Source: Iamia sp. SCSIO 61187 (GTDB lineage: Bacteria; Actinomycetota; Acidimicrobiia; Acidimicrobiales; Iamiaceae). Taken from it: 64,000 nt of DNA. The notes beneath the pieces are model-generated. The model ran no database searches and was not told the origin of the DNA. It worked only from the letters and a program-made list of their open reading frames with translations. The stretch lies in NCBI RefSeq assembly GCF_019443745.1, contig NZ_CP050948.1, positions 930,001 through 994,000 on the forward strand, read 5' to 3'. The position numbers and the translations under genes are program-made. Of the stretch, positions 1 to 8,622 are shown one piece after another (position 1 is the stretch's first letter; each line of letters starts with the position of its first letter).

Positions 1-2
1 CC

Positions 3-398
3 GCGTTCCGGTCGATCTTCGCCCTCGGCACCCGCAAGGAGGTCGAGGCCCGCTGGGACGAAGTCGCCGACACCCTCGCCGAACGGTTCCCCAAGGCGGC
101 CGAGCTGATGCGCGACGCCAAGACCGACGTGTTGGCCTTCACCGCGTTCCCCAAGTCGCACTGGCGAAAGATCTGGTCGAACAACCCCCTCGAGCGGCTC
201 AACAAGGAGGTCAAGCGCCGCTCGAACGTCGTCGGAATCTTCCCCAACGACGCCGCCGTGATCCGCCTCGTCGGAGCCGTGCTCGCCGACCAACACGACG
301 AATGGGCCATCGCCCGCCGCTACCTCTCCGAAGCCTCCATGGCCGAGCTCAGCGCACCGCGCGACACTGACCCCCACCAGCCAGCGCTCGCCGGCTGA
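3..398 (+). CDS. IS256-family transposase, C-terminal part (cut by window start)
   Basis: This open frame enters from the left window edge and ends at a TGA. The residues [20 protein letters not shown] followed by PND are the hallmark of the C-terminal third of IS256 (Mutator-type) DDE transposases, including the region of the last catalytic Glu. The protein is clearly different from the 450-residue IS256-family transposase found twice later in this window, so it belongs to a second IS type. The right IS end should lie shortly after the stop, around 430-455, but without the left end I cannot define the inverted repeat. Family assignment is firm; whether the element is intact is unknown. Confidence 0.85.
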   Translation, partial: AFRSIFALGTRKEVEARWDEVADTLAERFPKAAELMRDAKTDVLAFTAFPKSHWRKIWSNNPLERLNKEVKRRSNVVGIFPNDAAVIRLVGAVLADQHDEWAIARRYLSEASMAELSAPRDTDPHQPALAG

Positions 399-781
399 AC
401 ACATCGAGCATCACGCCTCGATTCCCACCACACCTCGGGACTCTGTCGGGGTCCGGGGGTGTCGTCGCCAATACACCAGTCGATCCAGTGCCCGAGGAAC
501 GACCTAGCAACCTCGATAGCACGAGCCCCAGAACCCTCCCCGGTGTAGCCCTCGGCCACGATGGGCAACTCCCGCTCGATCTGGTTCACCCACGCAGCGA
601 TCCTCCACCCACTGCCGTCGACAGAGAGGTCCCAATCGGTCTGCCCTCGATGGGATCGCAGCTTCTTGTAGTGAACCCTCAGGCCAAGCGCCCGACCCCT
701 CCGTTGAGCAGCACGCAGTAGAACTCGCATCAACTCGTCGTACGAACTCGGGGCCGGTCGATCGACGCCATATCCCGCCAT
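320..781 (-). CDS. Hypothetical protein, probably truncated by the IS
   Basis: A 153-codon minus-strand frame starts at ATG 781. Its first ~110 residues have normal protein composition ([16 protein letters not shown]). Its last ~30 codons run antisense through the transposase tail. The simplest reading is a gene whose native 3' end was lost when the IS inserted, leaving a fused tail. No domain is recognised. A weak GGAG lies about 18 nt upstream of the start. It has the same orientation as the next two ORFs, so the three may once have formed one transcript. Confidence 0.35.
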   Translation of the reverse strand: MAGYGVDRPAPSSYDELMRVLLRAAQRRGRALGLRVHYKKLRSHRGQTDWDLSVDGSGWRIAAWVNQIERELPIVAEGYTGEGSGARAIEVARSFLGHWIDWCIGDDTPGPRQSPEVWWESRRDARCVQPASAGWWGSVSRGALSSAMEASER

Positions 782-874
782 TGCGCGAGCCTACGAGGCT
801 CCAGAAGTGAGCGGTTCCCCCCACAGCATGTTCAGCCGAGATCCAGAGCTGGGGACGCCCCAATTGCCCGGACG

Positions 875-1150
875 TCACTGGGACGCGTCCCGGAAGTGCT
901 GCACGGTCCCGGGGTTCTGGGGCACCCCAAGCATCAGTACAGCATGCAAGGTCGGACTCTCACGATCCACGGCAGCGATCACCCGCGTGGGCAGGCCAAG
1001 CTCGATCTGAGTCGGAGTCTCAGCCGCCCTTGTCTGCTCGATCGGGACCAGGCCGACCAAGCGGTTGCCCAACAGCTCCGACGGTGCTGCGGGCGTCGGA
1101 GGTGGCCGTGCGTTCAGTCCTGCAGCATCGAGTTCAGAGCGGGAGACCAC
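875..1150 (-). CDS. Small hypothetical protein
   Basis: A 91-residue minus-strand ORF whose start overlaps the end of the upstream 346-codon ORF by 17 bp, which suggests translational coupling. Composition is plausible (residues such as PTQIELGLPTRVIAAVDRES), but I recognise no family and see no signal peptide or membrane segment. It could still be a chance ORF in high-GC DNA; the overlap with a more convincing gene is the main argument for it. Confidence 0.35.
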   Translation of the reverse strand: MVSRSELDAAGLNARPPPTPAAPSELLGNRLVGLVPIEQTRAAETPTQIELGLPTRVIAAVDRESPTLHAVLMLGVPQNPGTVQHFRDASQ

Positions 1151-2174
1151 AGTGTGGGCACGCAGCCGCTGGCACAGCAGTCTGTTTCATCGAGTTCAAC
1201 ATCGACCGGATCCGTTGGCGTTCTGGGTCCTCGTCCTCGACGGGAATCGCTCTCTCCATGCCGTCGACCGTGTCGACGAACTCGAAGTCGGCAAAACCAG
1301 GGAGGATTCGAAAAATCGCGTGGTGGTCGATCGCGGCTTGAAGGCACGCCACCATGGTGCGAGCCGCGGATGCCACGTCCAGTGGGTTGATGTTTCGGCC
1401 TCGTGCGGAGAGGTGGAGCGAGCCATCGTCCCGACAAATGTCGAGTTCTAGGACAGTCCCGGCGGGGCTACCGGGTGGATCTCGCCGGCCGGCACCGACG
1501 GCGTACTCGTCGATGTGCTCGAAGCAGTCGCGAAGGTGCACTAGGTCCGGCACCGCAGCGTCAAAGCGGGTCTTCGCCGCTTCGAGGTGGGCGCCCGGGA
1601 TCTCCGTCGCGAGGTGGTCTGCTGTACGACGGAGTCGTCGGGCCGCCCCCACCAGGGCGAGACCGTCGATCCGTAGCTGGGCTTCGAGTTCGTATCGCCG
1701 ATGCCATGCTCTGGCTCCACTTGCCCCGGCGAACTGCTCGATCCCCACAAGGAGGCGGCCTTCGTGAATCGCAAGCTCCGTGAGATGGAATGCGGGCGAG
1801 GCGTCACCGGTGGCGCGAACGTGAAAGTCCTGACCGGCCCGAGCAAGCCTCAACGGCGGGTCGTTGCGGTTGTCTACGAGCTGCGACTCAAGCTGCGTGC
1901 GGATGGTCGCCGCGGTATCTCGCAGGAATGGGTCGGCGGGGTCGATGTCATTGGCCACGTCTTCGAGGACATCGCACATCGGTGGGGTGATGCCGTTGAG
2001 GTACGAGCTGTTCGCGTCCAGGGTGAGCTCCCAGACGCCCGGGAACTCGGGCGGCGCGTGGAGTGCACCCGCCACGCCAAAGTGCTCCGCGACCGCGACG
2101 ATCTGACCCAGGAGCTCGCACATGGGAGGAGTCGGCTGCTCTGCAAGCTCGAGTTCGATAGTGCGCCAGCCCAT
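1134..2174 (-). CDS. Hypothetical protein with C-terminal CxxC
   Basis: A 346-residue minus-strand ORF from ATG 2174. It is soluble and acidic, with two similar segments near the N-terminus (TPPMCELLGQ at ~15 and TPPMCDVLED at ~64), which hints at an internal duplication. It ends in ACPHCGLPL, a zinc-ribbon-like CxxC. I recognise no family. No Shine-Dalgarno is obvious. The balanced composition and length make it a real gene rather than a shadow of the poor plus-strand frames. Function unknown. Confidence 0.5.
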   Translation of the reverse strand: MGWRTIELELAEQPTPPMCELLGQIVAVAEHFGVAGALHAPPEFPGVWELTLDANSSYLNGITPPMCDVLEDVANDIDPADPFLRDTAATIRTQLESQLVDNRNDPPLRLARAGQDFHVRATGDASPAFHLTELAIHEGRLLVGIEQFAGASGARAWHRRYELEAQLRIDGLALVGAARRLRRTADHLATEIPGAHLEAAKTRFDAAVPDLVHLRDCFEHIDEYAVGAGRRDPPGSPAGTVLELDICRDDGSLHLSARGRNINPLDVASAARTMVACLQAAIDHHAIFRILPGFADFEFVDTVDGMERAIPVEDEDPERQRIRSMLNSMKQTAVPAAACPHCGLPL

Positions 2175-2520
2175 GACGCAATCATCGCTCGTCGATACCT
2201 TGGGGGCCGACCTGTTTCAGCTGTGGCGCCGACAATGGGCGGGAGTGTAAGGGGCTGGAAGATCGTCCTGGTCTCGCAGACGGGCCTTCTCCCCCCAGGA
2301 CCTTCAAGGTCGACTGGCGGGCCGACCCCCCGTACACGGCCGCCAAGGTCATCGACATGATCTTCATCATCGAGGGGTTGCGCCCGTCGCCGGCGGGTCC
2401 CGCTGGGTAGCCCGGTGACGAATCTCGAAGAAAGTTCGCCAACGGGATAGGTAGCGGGACAGCCAACGGGATGTGCCGCGCGGATCTTCCTGGTGTCCGA
2501 CTGACACCTGGAGGTTCCCG
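2175..2520. other. Intergenic stretch with a possible gene remnant
   Basis: No complete gene is seen. On the plus strand, a frame ending at TAG 2408-2410 gives a natural-looking tail from about 2303 (FKVDWRADPPYTAAKVIDMI, then IIEGLRPSP), with proline-rich low-quality sequence before it. It looks like the last ~35 codons of a decayed gene. The remainder holds the leader of the sigma-like gene. Confidence 0.3.
2492..2508. repeat. Short inverted repeat upstream of the sigma-like gene
   Basis: GGTGTC-CGACT-GACACC is a perfect 6-bp dyad with a 5-nt centre. It ends just before the GGAGG ribosome binding site of the gene starting at 2521. It could be an operator or a hairpin that masks the ribosome site; the sequence does not decide between these. 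Confidence 0.35.
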
Positions 2521-3216
2521 ATGGCATGGATCGTGCAATCGCTGAACGAGGAGTGGGCCACCGTGGCGAGCTCCCCGGCAGCTCGTCGAGCGTTGATGCG
2601 CTGGACGTCCCGAAACCCCGCGTCGGCAACGGCGCACAGCGTCGACGACTTCGTCGACACCCGCACCCGCCCCAGGTGGGGCGACCAGGCGCTGCGGGTC
2701 CTGGCCGCCGAAGCTCCTGACGACGAGATCGCCGCGCGCACGCTGCTCCAGGCGCTGCTCGGTGGGCTGGTCCGCCTCGCCACCCAGGTCGCCCATGACG
2801 ATCCCGACGCGGTGGGCGAGGTCGTCTCGATGGCATGGAACCGGATCCGCACCTACCCGAGCCAGCGGTGCGGCCCGGTTGCGGGCAACGTCCTGCTCGA
2901 CGTCCGCAAGGAGCTGCTCCGCACACGCGTCGATGGGCTTGCGACCCCGAACGACGAGGCGGTCTCCCGTGGCAGCGTCGACCCGGCCCAGACCCCCGAG
3001 GAGGTGGTGGTCGAGAAGGCGGTGATCGAGGAGCTCTTCGCCGCCCGGGACCGAGGGCTGGTGTCGGGCGCTGCGCTGGCGACGATCTTCCGCACGCGGG
3101 TCGGGGGCGAGTCTCTCGTCGAGGTCGCGGCCGACATGGACATGTCTGCCGACGCCATGTGGCGTCGTCGGACCCGGGCGGAGCGTCGGCTGCGGCTGCT
3201 CCCGCTGGCCAGCTGA
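2521..3216 (+). CDS. Sigma-70-like (ECF-type) transcription factor
   Basis: 231 residues from ATG 2521, chosen because GGAGG lies 6 nt upstream; the longer frame from 2473 has no comparable site. The middle (around LVRLATQVAHDDPDAVGEVV followed by AWNRI) resembles sigma region 2. The C-terminus (ALATIFRTRV...MSADAMWRRRTRAERRLR) has the helix-turn-helix layout of sigma region 4. It is separated from the pilus operon by ~250 bp and could control that operon or the T4SS promoters. The assignment is by pattern, not by a strong family signature. Confidence 0.6.
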   Translation: MAWIVQSLNEEWATVASSPAARRALMRWTSRNPASATAHSVDDFVDTRTRPRWGDQALRVLAAEAPDDEIAARTLLQALLGGLVRLATQVAHDDPDAVGEVVSMAWNRIRTYPSQRCGPVAGNVLLDVRKELLRTRVDGLATPNDEAVSRGSVDPAQTPEEVVVEKAVIEELFAARDRGLVSGAALATIFRTRVGGESLVEVAADMDMSADAMWRRRTRAERRLRLLPLAS

Positions 3217-3462
3217 TCGGTGAGAACGGCGCTTTCGATGTTGTCCGGCACCGACCAGGCGACAACTTCGAGCCGATCCGGTACCGTCGTCGGTGGCTGT
3301 GCGTGCACGTTGCCCGGTCTCGTCTGCCTGACCGATACGAGGCGGACCTCCCAACCCGGCGTACTCGAGGGCCTCGGCCAGGCGGCATCGGCCCCTCGCC
3401 GTCCCATCTCGATGGGCCAGTGGACGCTGGGTCCGGGTTCCCCCGGACGAGGAGGCACGACC

Positions 3463-4110
3463 ATGCCTTGGTTCGATCACTCGAGGCACCGCGCAATGGC
3501 AGCCTGCATCGCAGCCGCGCTGCTGGTGGCGGGAACGAGCTGCGGAGACGACGGCGAGGCGAGCCCCGCGTCGACCACGACGACCGAGGCGTCGACGTCA
3601 AGTACCGAGTCGACCACCTCGACGACGAGCGAGACCACGACGGCGGCGGGTGCGTCGACGGCGACGACTGCACCCGGCACATCCGCGGAGCAGGAGGTGA
3701 TCGACCGCTACATCGGCTACTGGAACGCCCGCTTCGAAGCGAACTCCGGCGCGCCCGATCCGAACGACCCAGCGCTTCGCGAGTACGCCACCGGTGAACA
3801 GCTCGACACGGTGATCGCCGAGACGCAGTCGAACCTCGACCAAGGCCTCGCCTTCCAGCGTGCTGCCGAGCCGCACAACATCCAGCGGGTCACCGTCGTT
3901 GAGATCGAAGGCGACCACGCCGTCGTGCAGGAGTGCGTCGTGGCCGACGGCATCGTCGTTCGTCGGGACACCGGAGAGGTGGTCAACGACGAGGTCAACA
4001 CCCACAACGTCCAGGCCGAGATGACCCGCGTCGACGGCGTGTGGAAGGTGTCGGCCGCCCGTCTGCTGCAGCGATTCGAGGGGGTGGCCGGATGCGCGCT
4101 CGCTTCCTGA
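3463..4110 (+). CDS. Putative lipoprotein with NTF2-like domain, first gene of the Tad operon
   Basis: 215 residues from ATG 3463, picked because GAGGAGG precedes it and because a hydrophobic signal segment (ACIAAALLVAGTSC, residues ~11-24) follows directly. The Cys with following GDDGE suggests a lipoprotein, although the residues before it (GTS) are a poor lipobox. A Ser/Thr-rich linker (~28-65) leads to a soluble domain (IDRYIGYWNARFEA ... RVDGVWKVSAARLL) typical of the small NTF2-like accessory proteins found in actinobacterial surface and transfer systems. Its 3' end overlaps the next start by 19 bp, so it is coupled to the pilus genes. Confidence 0.65.
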   Translation: MPWFDHSRHRAMAACIAAALLVAGTSCGDDGEASPASTTTTEASTSSTESTTSTTSETTTAAGASTATTAPGTSAEQEVIDRYIGYWNARFEANSGAPDPNDPALREYATGEQLDTVIAETQSNLDQGLAFQRAAEPHNIQRVTVVEIEGDHAVVQECVVADGIVVRRDTGEVVNDEVNTHNVQAEMTRVDGVWKVSAARLLQRFEGVAGCALAS

Positions 4111-4955
4111 TCAGCTTGGCGGCGGCGATGCTCGCCGTCCTGGTGGCCTCGCCGGCTGGTGCCGACGAGCGTCCACCCGGCGGCGGTGGTGGTGCCTACG
4201 TCGACGGTGAAGGAGACCCGACGGCGACAGCCGGCGACGGGACCACCTCGCCGGGGGGCGGCGGTGGCTCCGGTGGCGGCGGTGGGGGAAGCGGTCCCCC
4301 GTGTGAGTGGCACGTCGTCATCGAGGACGACTTCCAGACATCGATCTACGACGTCGACTCTTTGGAGACGCAGCACTCCGAGACCGGACGGTGGCTGGAG
4401 TACTGGTGCGAGGGCGTCGGCGCAGTCGAAGTCGGCGGCTACTTCATCATCCCCGAGGGTGGCCTCGTCGATCCCCTGGCTCTCGCCCAGCAGGCGCTGG
4501 CCTCGGTGCAGATCGCCCCGCCAGCGATCAGGACGAGCCCCTCGGAAGCCGGGCGCCTCTATGTGCAGATTCCGACGTGGCTGTGGATCGACGGCGGCTG
4601 GTGGCATGGCTACACGGCGACGGCGCAGGCCGGCAGGGTGTGGTCGACCGTGACCGCCCGACCCGTGTCGGTCACGTGGGGGCTCGGAGACGGCGACAGC
4701 GTCGTGTGCAAGGGCCCGGGCACGGCGTGGACTCCGGGAGCGGCCGAGGAGGCGAGCAACTGCACGCATACCTACCGGCACTCCTCCGCGTCGAGCGATG
4801 CTGGCACGTTCGACCTGTCGGCCACTGTTCGGCTCGAGGTGACCTGGACGTCCAATGCCCCCTTCGGAGGGACGCTTCCCGCCATCGCCCGTACGTCGAG
4901 CATCGATGTCGAAGTCGGCGAGATCCAGGCGATCGGAACTCGAGGAGGCGGCTGA
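4092..4955 (+). CDS. Secreted protein with Gly-rich linker, Tad operon
   Basis: 287 residues from ATG 4092. The N-terminus is a Sec signal peptide (RARFLISLAAAMLAVLVASP, cleavage probably after PAGA). A long Gly-rich tract (~30-62) is followed by a Cys- and Trp-containing domain (PCEWHVVIEDD ... YVQIPTWLWIDGGWW) and a C-terminal beta-rich part. No enzyme motif is visible. It sits between the lipoprotein and the CpaB-like gene with 1-2 nt spacing, so it is probably an exported accessory or surface component of the pilus. Proteins of this shape recur beside actinobacterial Tad genes; the function is not known to me. Confidence 0.6.
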   Translation: MRARFLISLAAAMLAVLVASPAGADERPPGGGGGAYVDGEGDPTATAGDGTTSPGGGGGSGGGGGGSGPPCEWHVVIEDDFQTSIYDVDSLETQHSETGRWLEYWCEGVGAVEVGGYFIIPEGGLVDPLALAQQALASVQIAPPAIRTSPSEAGRLYVQIPTWLWIDGGWWHGYTATAQAGRVWSTVTARPVSVTWGLGDGDSVVCKGPGTAWTPGAAEEASNCTHTYRHSSASSDAGTFDLSATVRLEVTWTSNAPFGGTLPAIARTSSIDVEVGEIQAIGTRGGG

Positions 4956-4956
4956 G

Positions 4957-5667
4957 ATGGCGAGCACACCCACCGTCCGCGCTCCGCGAGCCGGCACTCC
5001 CGGCTCCAACGGCCACGGATCTCCCGCAACCATCTCCCTCGCCCCACCCGGCCGTCGGGTGCGCATGCCCGAGCTCGTGGTCGGCGTCCTCGTCATGTCG
5101 GTGTTCGCCCTCGGTGCCGTCCTGTGGCACCTGAGCGCCGTCGACCGATCGCCTGCTCTCGCCGTCGTCGGAACCGTCGAACGAGGGGATGTGATCTCAT
5201 CGGACGACCTCCGCGTCGTCTACGTCTCCAGCGACGACGCCTTGGCTCGGATGAGCGAGTCGCAGATGACCGAGGTGGTCGGTCGGGTCGCTCTGGTTGA
5301 TCTGGCGCCGGGCACGCTCGTGACCCGTTCGGTGGTGGCCGACCGCCCGACGCTCGAAGAAGGCGAAGGCATCGTCGGCCTCTCCCTCGATCCGGGCGGG
5401 TACCCGGACCTGGGACTGGCACCGGGGGACCGCGTGACCATCGTGCGCTCGGGCGACACCGCTGTTCCCGAAGCCACCGATGACTCTGCCGACGACGGCG
5501 AGACGAGCTCGAACAACGTGATCGCCCGCGAAGCAACGGTGGTCTCGGTCGAGGAACTGACGGGCGACCGGAGGCTGGTATCGGTTCTCACCACAGAAGC
5601 TGACGCCCAGGCGGTCGCTGCTGCGGCCGGATCAGGGTCGCTGCGACTGGTGCAGGTGTCGCCGTGA
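4957..5667 (+). CDS. CpaB/RcpC-like SAF-domain pilus assembly protein
   Basis: 236 residues from ATG 4957, one base after the preceding TGA. There is a proline-rich cytoplasmic N-terminus, one membrane segment (ELVVGVLVMSVFALGAVLWH, ~44-63), then an SAF domain (VERGDVISSDDLRVVYVSS ... GRVALVDLAPGTLVTRSVV) and a second beta domain (GLAPGDRVTIVRSG). This is the architecture of CpaB/RcpC proteins of Flp/Tad pilus systems. In Gram-positives, which lack a secretin, it presumably acts at the cell envelope. It overlaps the next gene by GTGA. Confidence 0.8.
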   Translation: MASTPTVRAPRAGTPGSNGHGSPATISLAPPGRRVRMPELVVGVLVMSVFALGAVLWHLSAVDRSPALAVVGTVERGDVISSDDLRVVYVSSDDALARMSESQMTEVVGRVALVDLAPGTLVTRSVVADRPTLEEGEGIVGLSLDPGGYPDLGLAPGDRVTIVRSGDTAVPEATDDSADDGETSSNNVIAREATVVSVEELTGDRRLVSVLTTEADAQAVAAAAGSGSLRLVQVSP

Positions 5668-6389
5668 AGACGGTCGCGCTGTGCTCGGCGCGGGGCGCTC
5701 CAGGCGTCACGACCACAGCGCTGCTGCTCGCGGCCCGCCTCGAGAGCGCCGCGCTCGTGGAAGCGGACCTGGCGGGTGGAGTCGTGGCAGTCCGCTATGG
5801 CCTCAGCCGTGAGCCGGGGCTCGTCACCCTCGCCGCGTCGAACCCGACCCGGCCCGGTGGCTGGCTCGACCACGCGCAAGACGCAGGCGGCGTCGCCGTC
5901 CTGGTCGGGCCCGACTCGGGAGAGGCAGCCGAGGCGCTGTGGCGTTCGGCAGGTGAGCGGATCGCGTCGGTCCTCGCTCGATCCGACGGGTGGGCCGTTG
6001 TCGACGGAGGTGGAGTGTGGCGGCGAGCCGCACTCGTCGACTCGGCCGACCTGGTGGCGGTTGTGATCCGGCCGGTTGCGGAACAGGTCGTGAGCGCAGC
6101 CCACGCCCTCGGAACCTTGCGTCGCTCGACAAGGGGCGAGCTCGTCGTCGTCCTGGCGGGCGACGGTCCCTACCGATCGGGCGACGTTGCTGACGCTCTC
6201 GGATGCGAGGTCCTCGCCCACCTTCCCGACGACCCCGCAACGGCGGAGCACCTCCGTGACGGCGGCGCTTCATCGAAGGCCATCGGTCGATCCCGCCTCG
6301 CCCGATCGGTCGTCGCCCTCGGCGACATCATCGAGGCCCGCTTCGCGACGGTCCCCACGTCGGCTGGCGAGGCGGTGCTGTCCCGATGA
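5664..6389 (+). CDS. CpaE/TadZ-like MinD-family ATPase
   Basis: 241 residues from GTG 5664, overlapping the upstream stop. The N-terminus (TVALCSARGAPGVTTTALLL) is a deviant Walker A of the ParA/MinD superfamily as seen in CpaE/TadZ, with the usual catalytic Lys region altered. VVDGGGVW at ~113 fits the switch/Walker B position. TadZ proteins localise the pilus machinery at the membrane. The immediate neighbours CpaB and TadA support the call. Confidence 0.75.
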   Translation: MKTVALCSARGAPGVTTTALLLAARLESAALVEADLAGGVVAVRYGLSREPGLVTLAASNPTRPGGWLDHAQDAGGVAVLVGPDSGEAAEALWRSAGERIASVLARSDGWAVVDGGGVWRRAALVDSADLVAVVIRPVAEQVVSAAHALGTLRRSTRGELVVVLAGDGPYRSGDVADALGCEVLAHLPDDPATAEHLRDGGASSKAIGRSRLARSVVALGDIIEARFATVPTSAGEAVLSR

Positions 6390-7762
6390 GCGCTCCATCG
6401 GTGGCAACCGGCCTGAACGGCGCTGAACCCCGAGGTCGCCACGCCGTCGACGGCGTCGACACCGAGCTGGTCGCTCGACTCCACCGCATCGTGGGCGAGG
6501 CGTTGACTGCCACCCACGCCTCGCACGATGAGGCCGGGAGCGCCCGGCTCTCGCCTTCGGATGAACGGGCCCTGGCCCGCAAGCTGCTCGCCGACGAGCT
6601 ACGCCGACTCGCCGCCGACGCCTACTCGGCCGGGCAGGCTCCGCTCGACGAACCCACCGAGGATGCCGTCACGGCCGCGGTCCTCGACCGGCTCCACGGC
6701 CTCGCCCGCCTGCAGCCGCTGCTCGACGACCCCTCGATCCGAGACATCCACATCTCCGGCTCGGACCGCGTTTGGCTGACGCTGCGCGACGGGACCAAGG
6801 AGCGAGGTCCCGCCGTGGCGGCCTCCGACGACGAGCTCGTGGATCTCATCGCCACCGCCGCTCGGCGGCTCGGTCGCAGCGAACGTCGCTGGGACCACGC
6901 CCAACCGGAGCTGAACCTTCAACTCCCCAACGGCGACCGGCTACACGCCCTGATGGCGGTGTCGGGCCGACCGACCGTCACCGTCCGCCGCCACGACTTC
7001 GACATCCACCGGGTCGACCAGCTCGTCGATCGCGGCGTGTGCGACGACCTCCTCGCCGGCTTTCTGGCCGCGGCGGTCAAGGCTCGAGCGAACCTGATCG
7101 TCGCTGGGGGCACCGGCACCGGCAAGACCACAATGCTTCGCTGCCTCATCAACGAGATCGACTCCGAAGAGCGCCTGATCACCGTCGAGGATTCACTCGA
7201 GATCGGGCTCGAGCGCTTCGAGGACCTCCACCCCGACCACGAGACGCTCGAGGCACGCGAGGCGAACACCGAAGGCGTGGGTGCCTTCACCCTGGCCGAT
7301 CTGGTGCGCTCGGCGCTTCGGATGGACCCCCATCGCGTCATCGTCGGCGAGGTCCGCGGCGCCGAGGTCCTGCCGATGCTGCTCGCCATGTCGCAGGGCA
7401 ACGACGGCTCGATGTGCTCGATCCACGCCGACTCCTCCAAGGGCGTGTTCGGTCGCCTCGCCATGTACGCCGCCATGGCGCCCGAACGTCTCACCCCCGA
7501 GGTCACGAACCTGCTCGTCGCCAACGCCGTCGATCTGATCGTCCACCTCGGCTGGGTCGAGGGCGACCGGCGCATCACCAGCATTCGCCAGGTCACCGGA
7601 GCGGTCGAAGGCGCGCAAGTTGTGTCCAACGAGCTGTGGCGCCCTGGCCCGACCGGTGCAGCCGCTCCGGCCGCCCCGCCCTCACGTGAGCTGGTCGACA
7701 AGCTCGACCGGTACGGCTTCGACGTCGAGGCTCACGCCCTCGCCAACGGGTGGTGGCGATGA
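6386..7762 (+). CDS. tadA: TadA/CpaF-family pilus assembly ATPase
   Basis: 458 residues from ATG 6386 (ATGA overlap). It has an N-terminal all-alpha part, then a PAS-like domain and the secretion ATPase core: Walker A GGTGTGKTT at 241-249, an Asp box (TVEDSLEIG), Walker B HRVIVGEVRG (~313) and a His box (SMCSIHADS). These define the CpaF/TadA branch of the VirB11/GspE superfamily. It would power pilin polymerisation at the cytoplasmic face with TadB and TadC, which follow. Full family length, no lesions seen. Confidence 0.92.
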   Translation: MSAPSVATGLNGAEPRGRHAVDGVDTELVARLHRIVGEALTATHASHDEAGSARLSPSDERALARKLLADELRRLAADAYSAGQAPLDEPTEDAVTAAVLDRLHGLARLQPLLDDPSIRDIHISGSDRVWLTLRDGTKERGPAVAASDDELVDLIATAARRLGRSERRWDHAQPELNLQLPNGDRLHALMAVSGRPTVTVRRHDFDIHRVDQLVDRGVCDDLLAGFLAAAVKARANLIVAGGTGTGKTTMLRCLINEIDSEERLITVEDSLEIGLERFEDLHPDHETLEAREANTEGVGAFTLADLVRSALRMDPHRVIVGEVRGAEVLPMLLAMSQGNDGSMCSIHADSSKGVFGRLAMYAAMAPERLTPEVTNLLVANAVDLIVHLGWVEGDRRITSIRQVTGAVEGAQVVSNELWRPGPTGAAAPAAPPSRELVDKLDRYGFDVEAHALANGWWR

Positions 7763-8622
7763 GCGCGTTCGTGATCGCCGCGCTCGCTGCCGGCGTCGCG
7801 CTCGGACTGCTCCTCGTCATCGCTGGCGTCTCGGGTCGTCCCGTGCTCGAGGGCATCGGCGGCGGTGCGAGGCGCGTGATCGGCGGCCCCGGCGTCACCC
7901 GCGCCGCGTGCTGTGTGGGAGCGTTCGTCGTCGTCTGGGCCGTCACCGGCTGGATCATCGGCGGAGTCCTCGCCGCCCTGGCTGTCGCTGCCCTGCCAGG
8001 TGTGCTCGGCGGTCGGGCGCAACGCGAGAAGGCAATCGCCCGTACCGAAGCCATTGCCTCCTGGACCGAGATGATCCGCGACTCCATCGTCGCCGCCTCC
8101 GGCCTGGAGGAGGCCATCGTGGCGACCGCGTCGGTTGCGCCAGCGCCGATCGAGACCGAGGTCCGCAGACTGGTCCTGCGCCTCGAGCACCAGCGACTTC
8201 CCGACGCCCTGGTCGCCTTCGGCGTGGACCTCGACCACCCCTCCGGTGACCTCGTCGTCGCGGCGCTCGTCATCGCCGCCCGGATGGAAGCGAGCGACCT
8301 GTCCAGCCTTCTGTCAAGGCTCGCCGAAGCAACCCGGGGCGAAGCGCGGATGCGCATCAGGGTTGAGGTCGGTCGCTCCCGCGTCCGAACGGCCACGAAG
8401 GTGATCGTGGGCGTCGTCGCAGTGGCCGTCGTGTTCCTCGCCCTCGTCAACCGGGAGTACCTCGAGGTCTACGACACCCCGGCCGGCCAGTTCGTCCTCG
8501 CCATCGTCGGGGCGATCTTCGCCACCGGAGGCTGGCTGCTCACCCGCATGGCCCGCATAGACCTGCCGGACCGGTTCACCGCTCGGGCCACCAGCCCGTC
8601 ACTATCCGGAGTCGAACCGTGA
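7759..8622 (+). CDS. tadB: TadB-like type II secretion F (inner-membrane platform) protein
   Basis: 287 residues. I take ATG 7759, which overlaps the TadA stop as ATGA like its neighbours, over the GTG codons at 7750 and 7753. Membrane segments lie at ~1-20, ~50-75, ~215-235 and ~250-275. The cytoplasmic middle (ASWTEMIRDSIVAASGLEEA ... GDLVVAALVIAARMEASDLS) is the T2SSF domain. Pairs of such proteins form the platform on which TadA acts. Confidence 0.85.
   Translation: MSAFVIAALAAGVALGLLLVIAGVSGRPVLEGIGGGARRVIGGPGVTRAACCVGAFVVVWAVTGWIIGGVLAALAVAALPGVLGGRAQREKAIARTEAIASWTEMIRDSIVAASGLEEAIVATASVAPAPIETEVRRLVLRLEHQRLPDALVAFGVDLDHPSGDLVVAALVIAARMEASDLSSLLSRLAEATRGEARMRIRVEVGRSRVRTATKVIVGVVAVAVVFLALVNREYLEVYDTPAGQFVLAIVGAIFATGGWLLTRMARIDLPDRFTARATSPSLSGVEP

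Noticed and set aside
2182-3489. 435-codon minus-strand frame antisense to the sigma-like gene
   Set aside because: Shadow frame; the plus-strand gene has a ribosome site and sigma-like pattern.
1874-3682. 602-codon minus-strand open frame across the sigma-like gene
   Set aside because: Arg/Pro/Ser-rich composition typical of antisense frames in high-GC DNA; it overlaps better genes on both strands.
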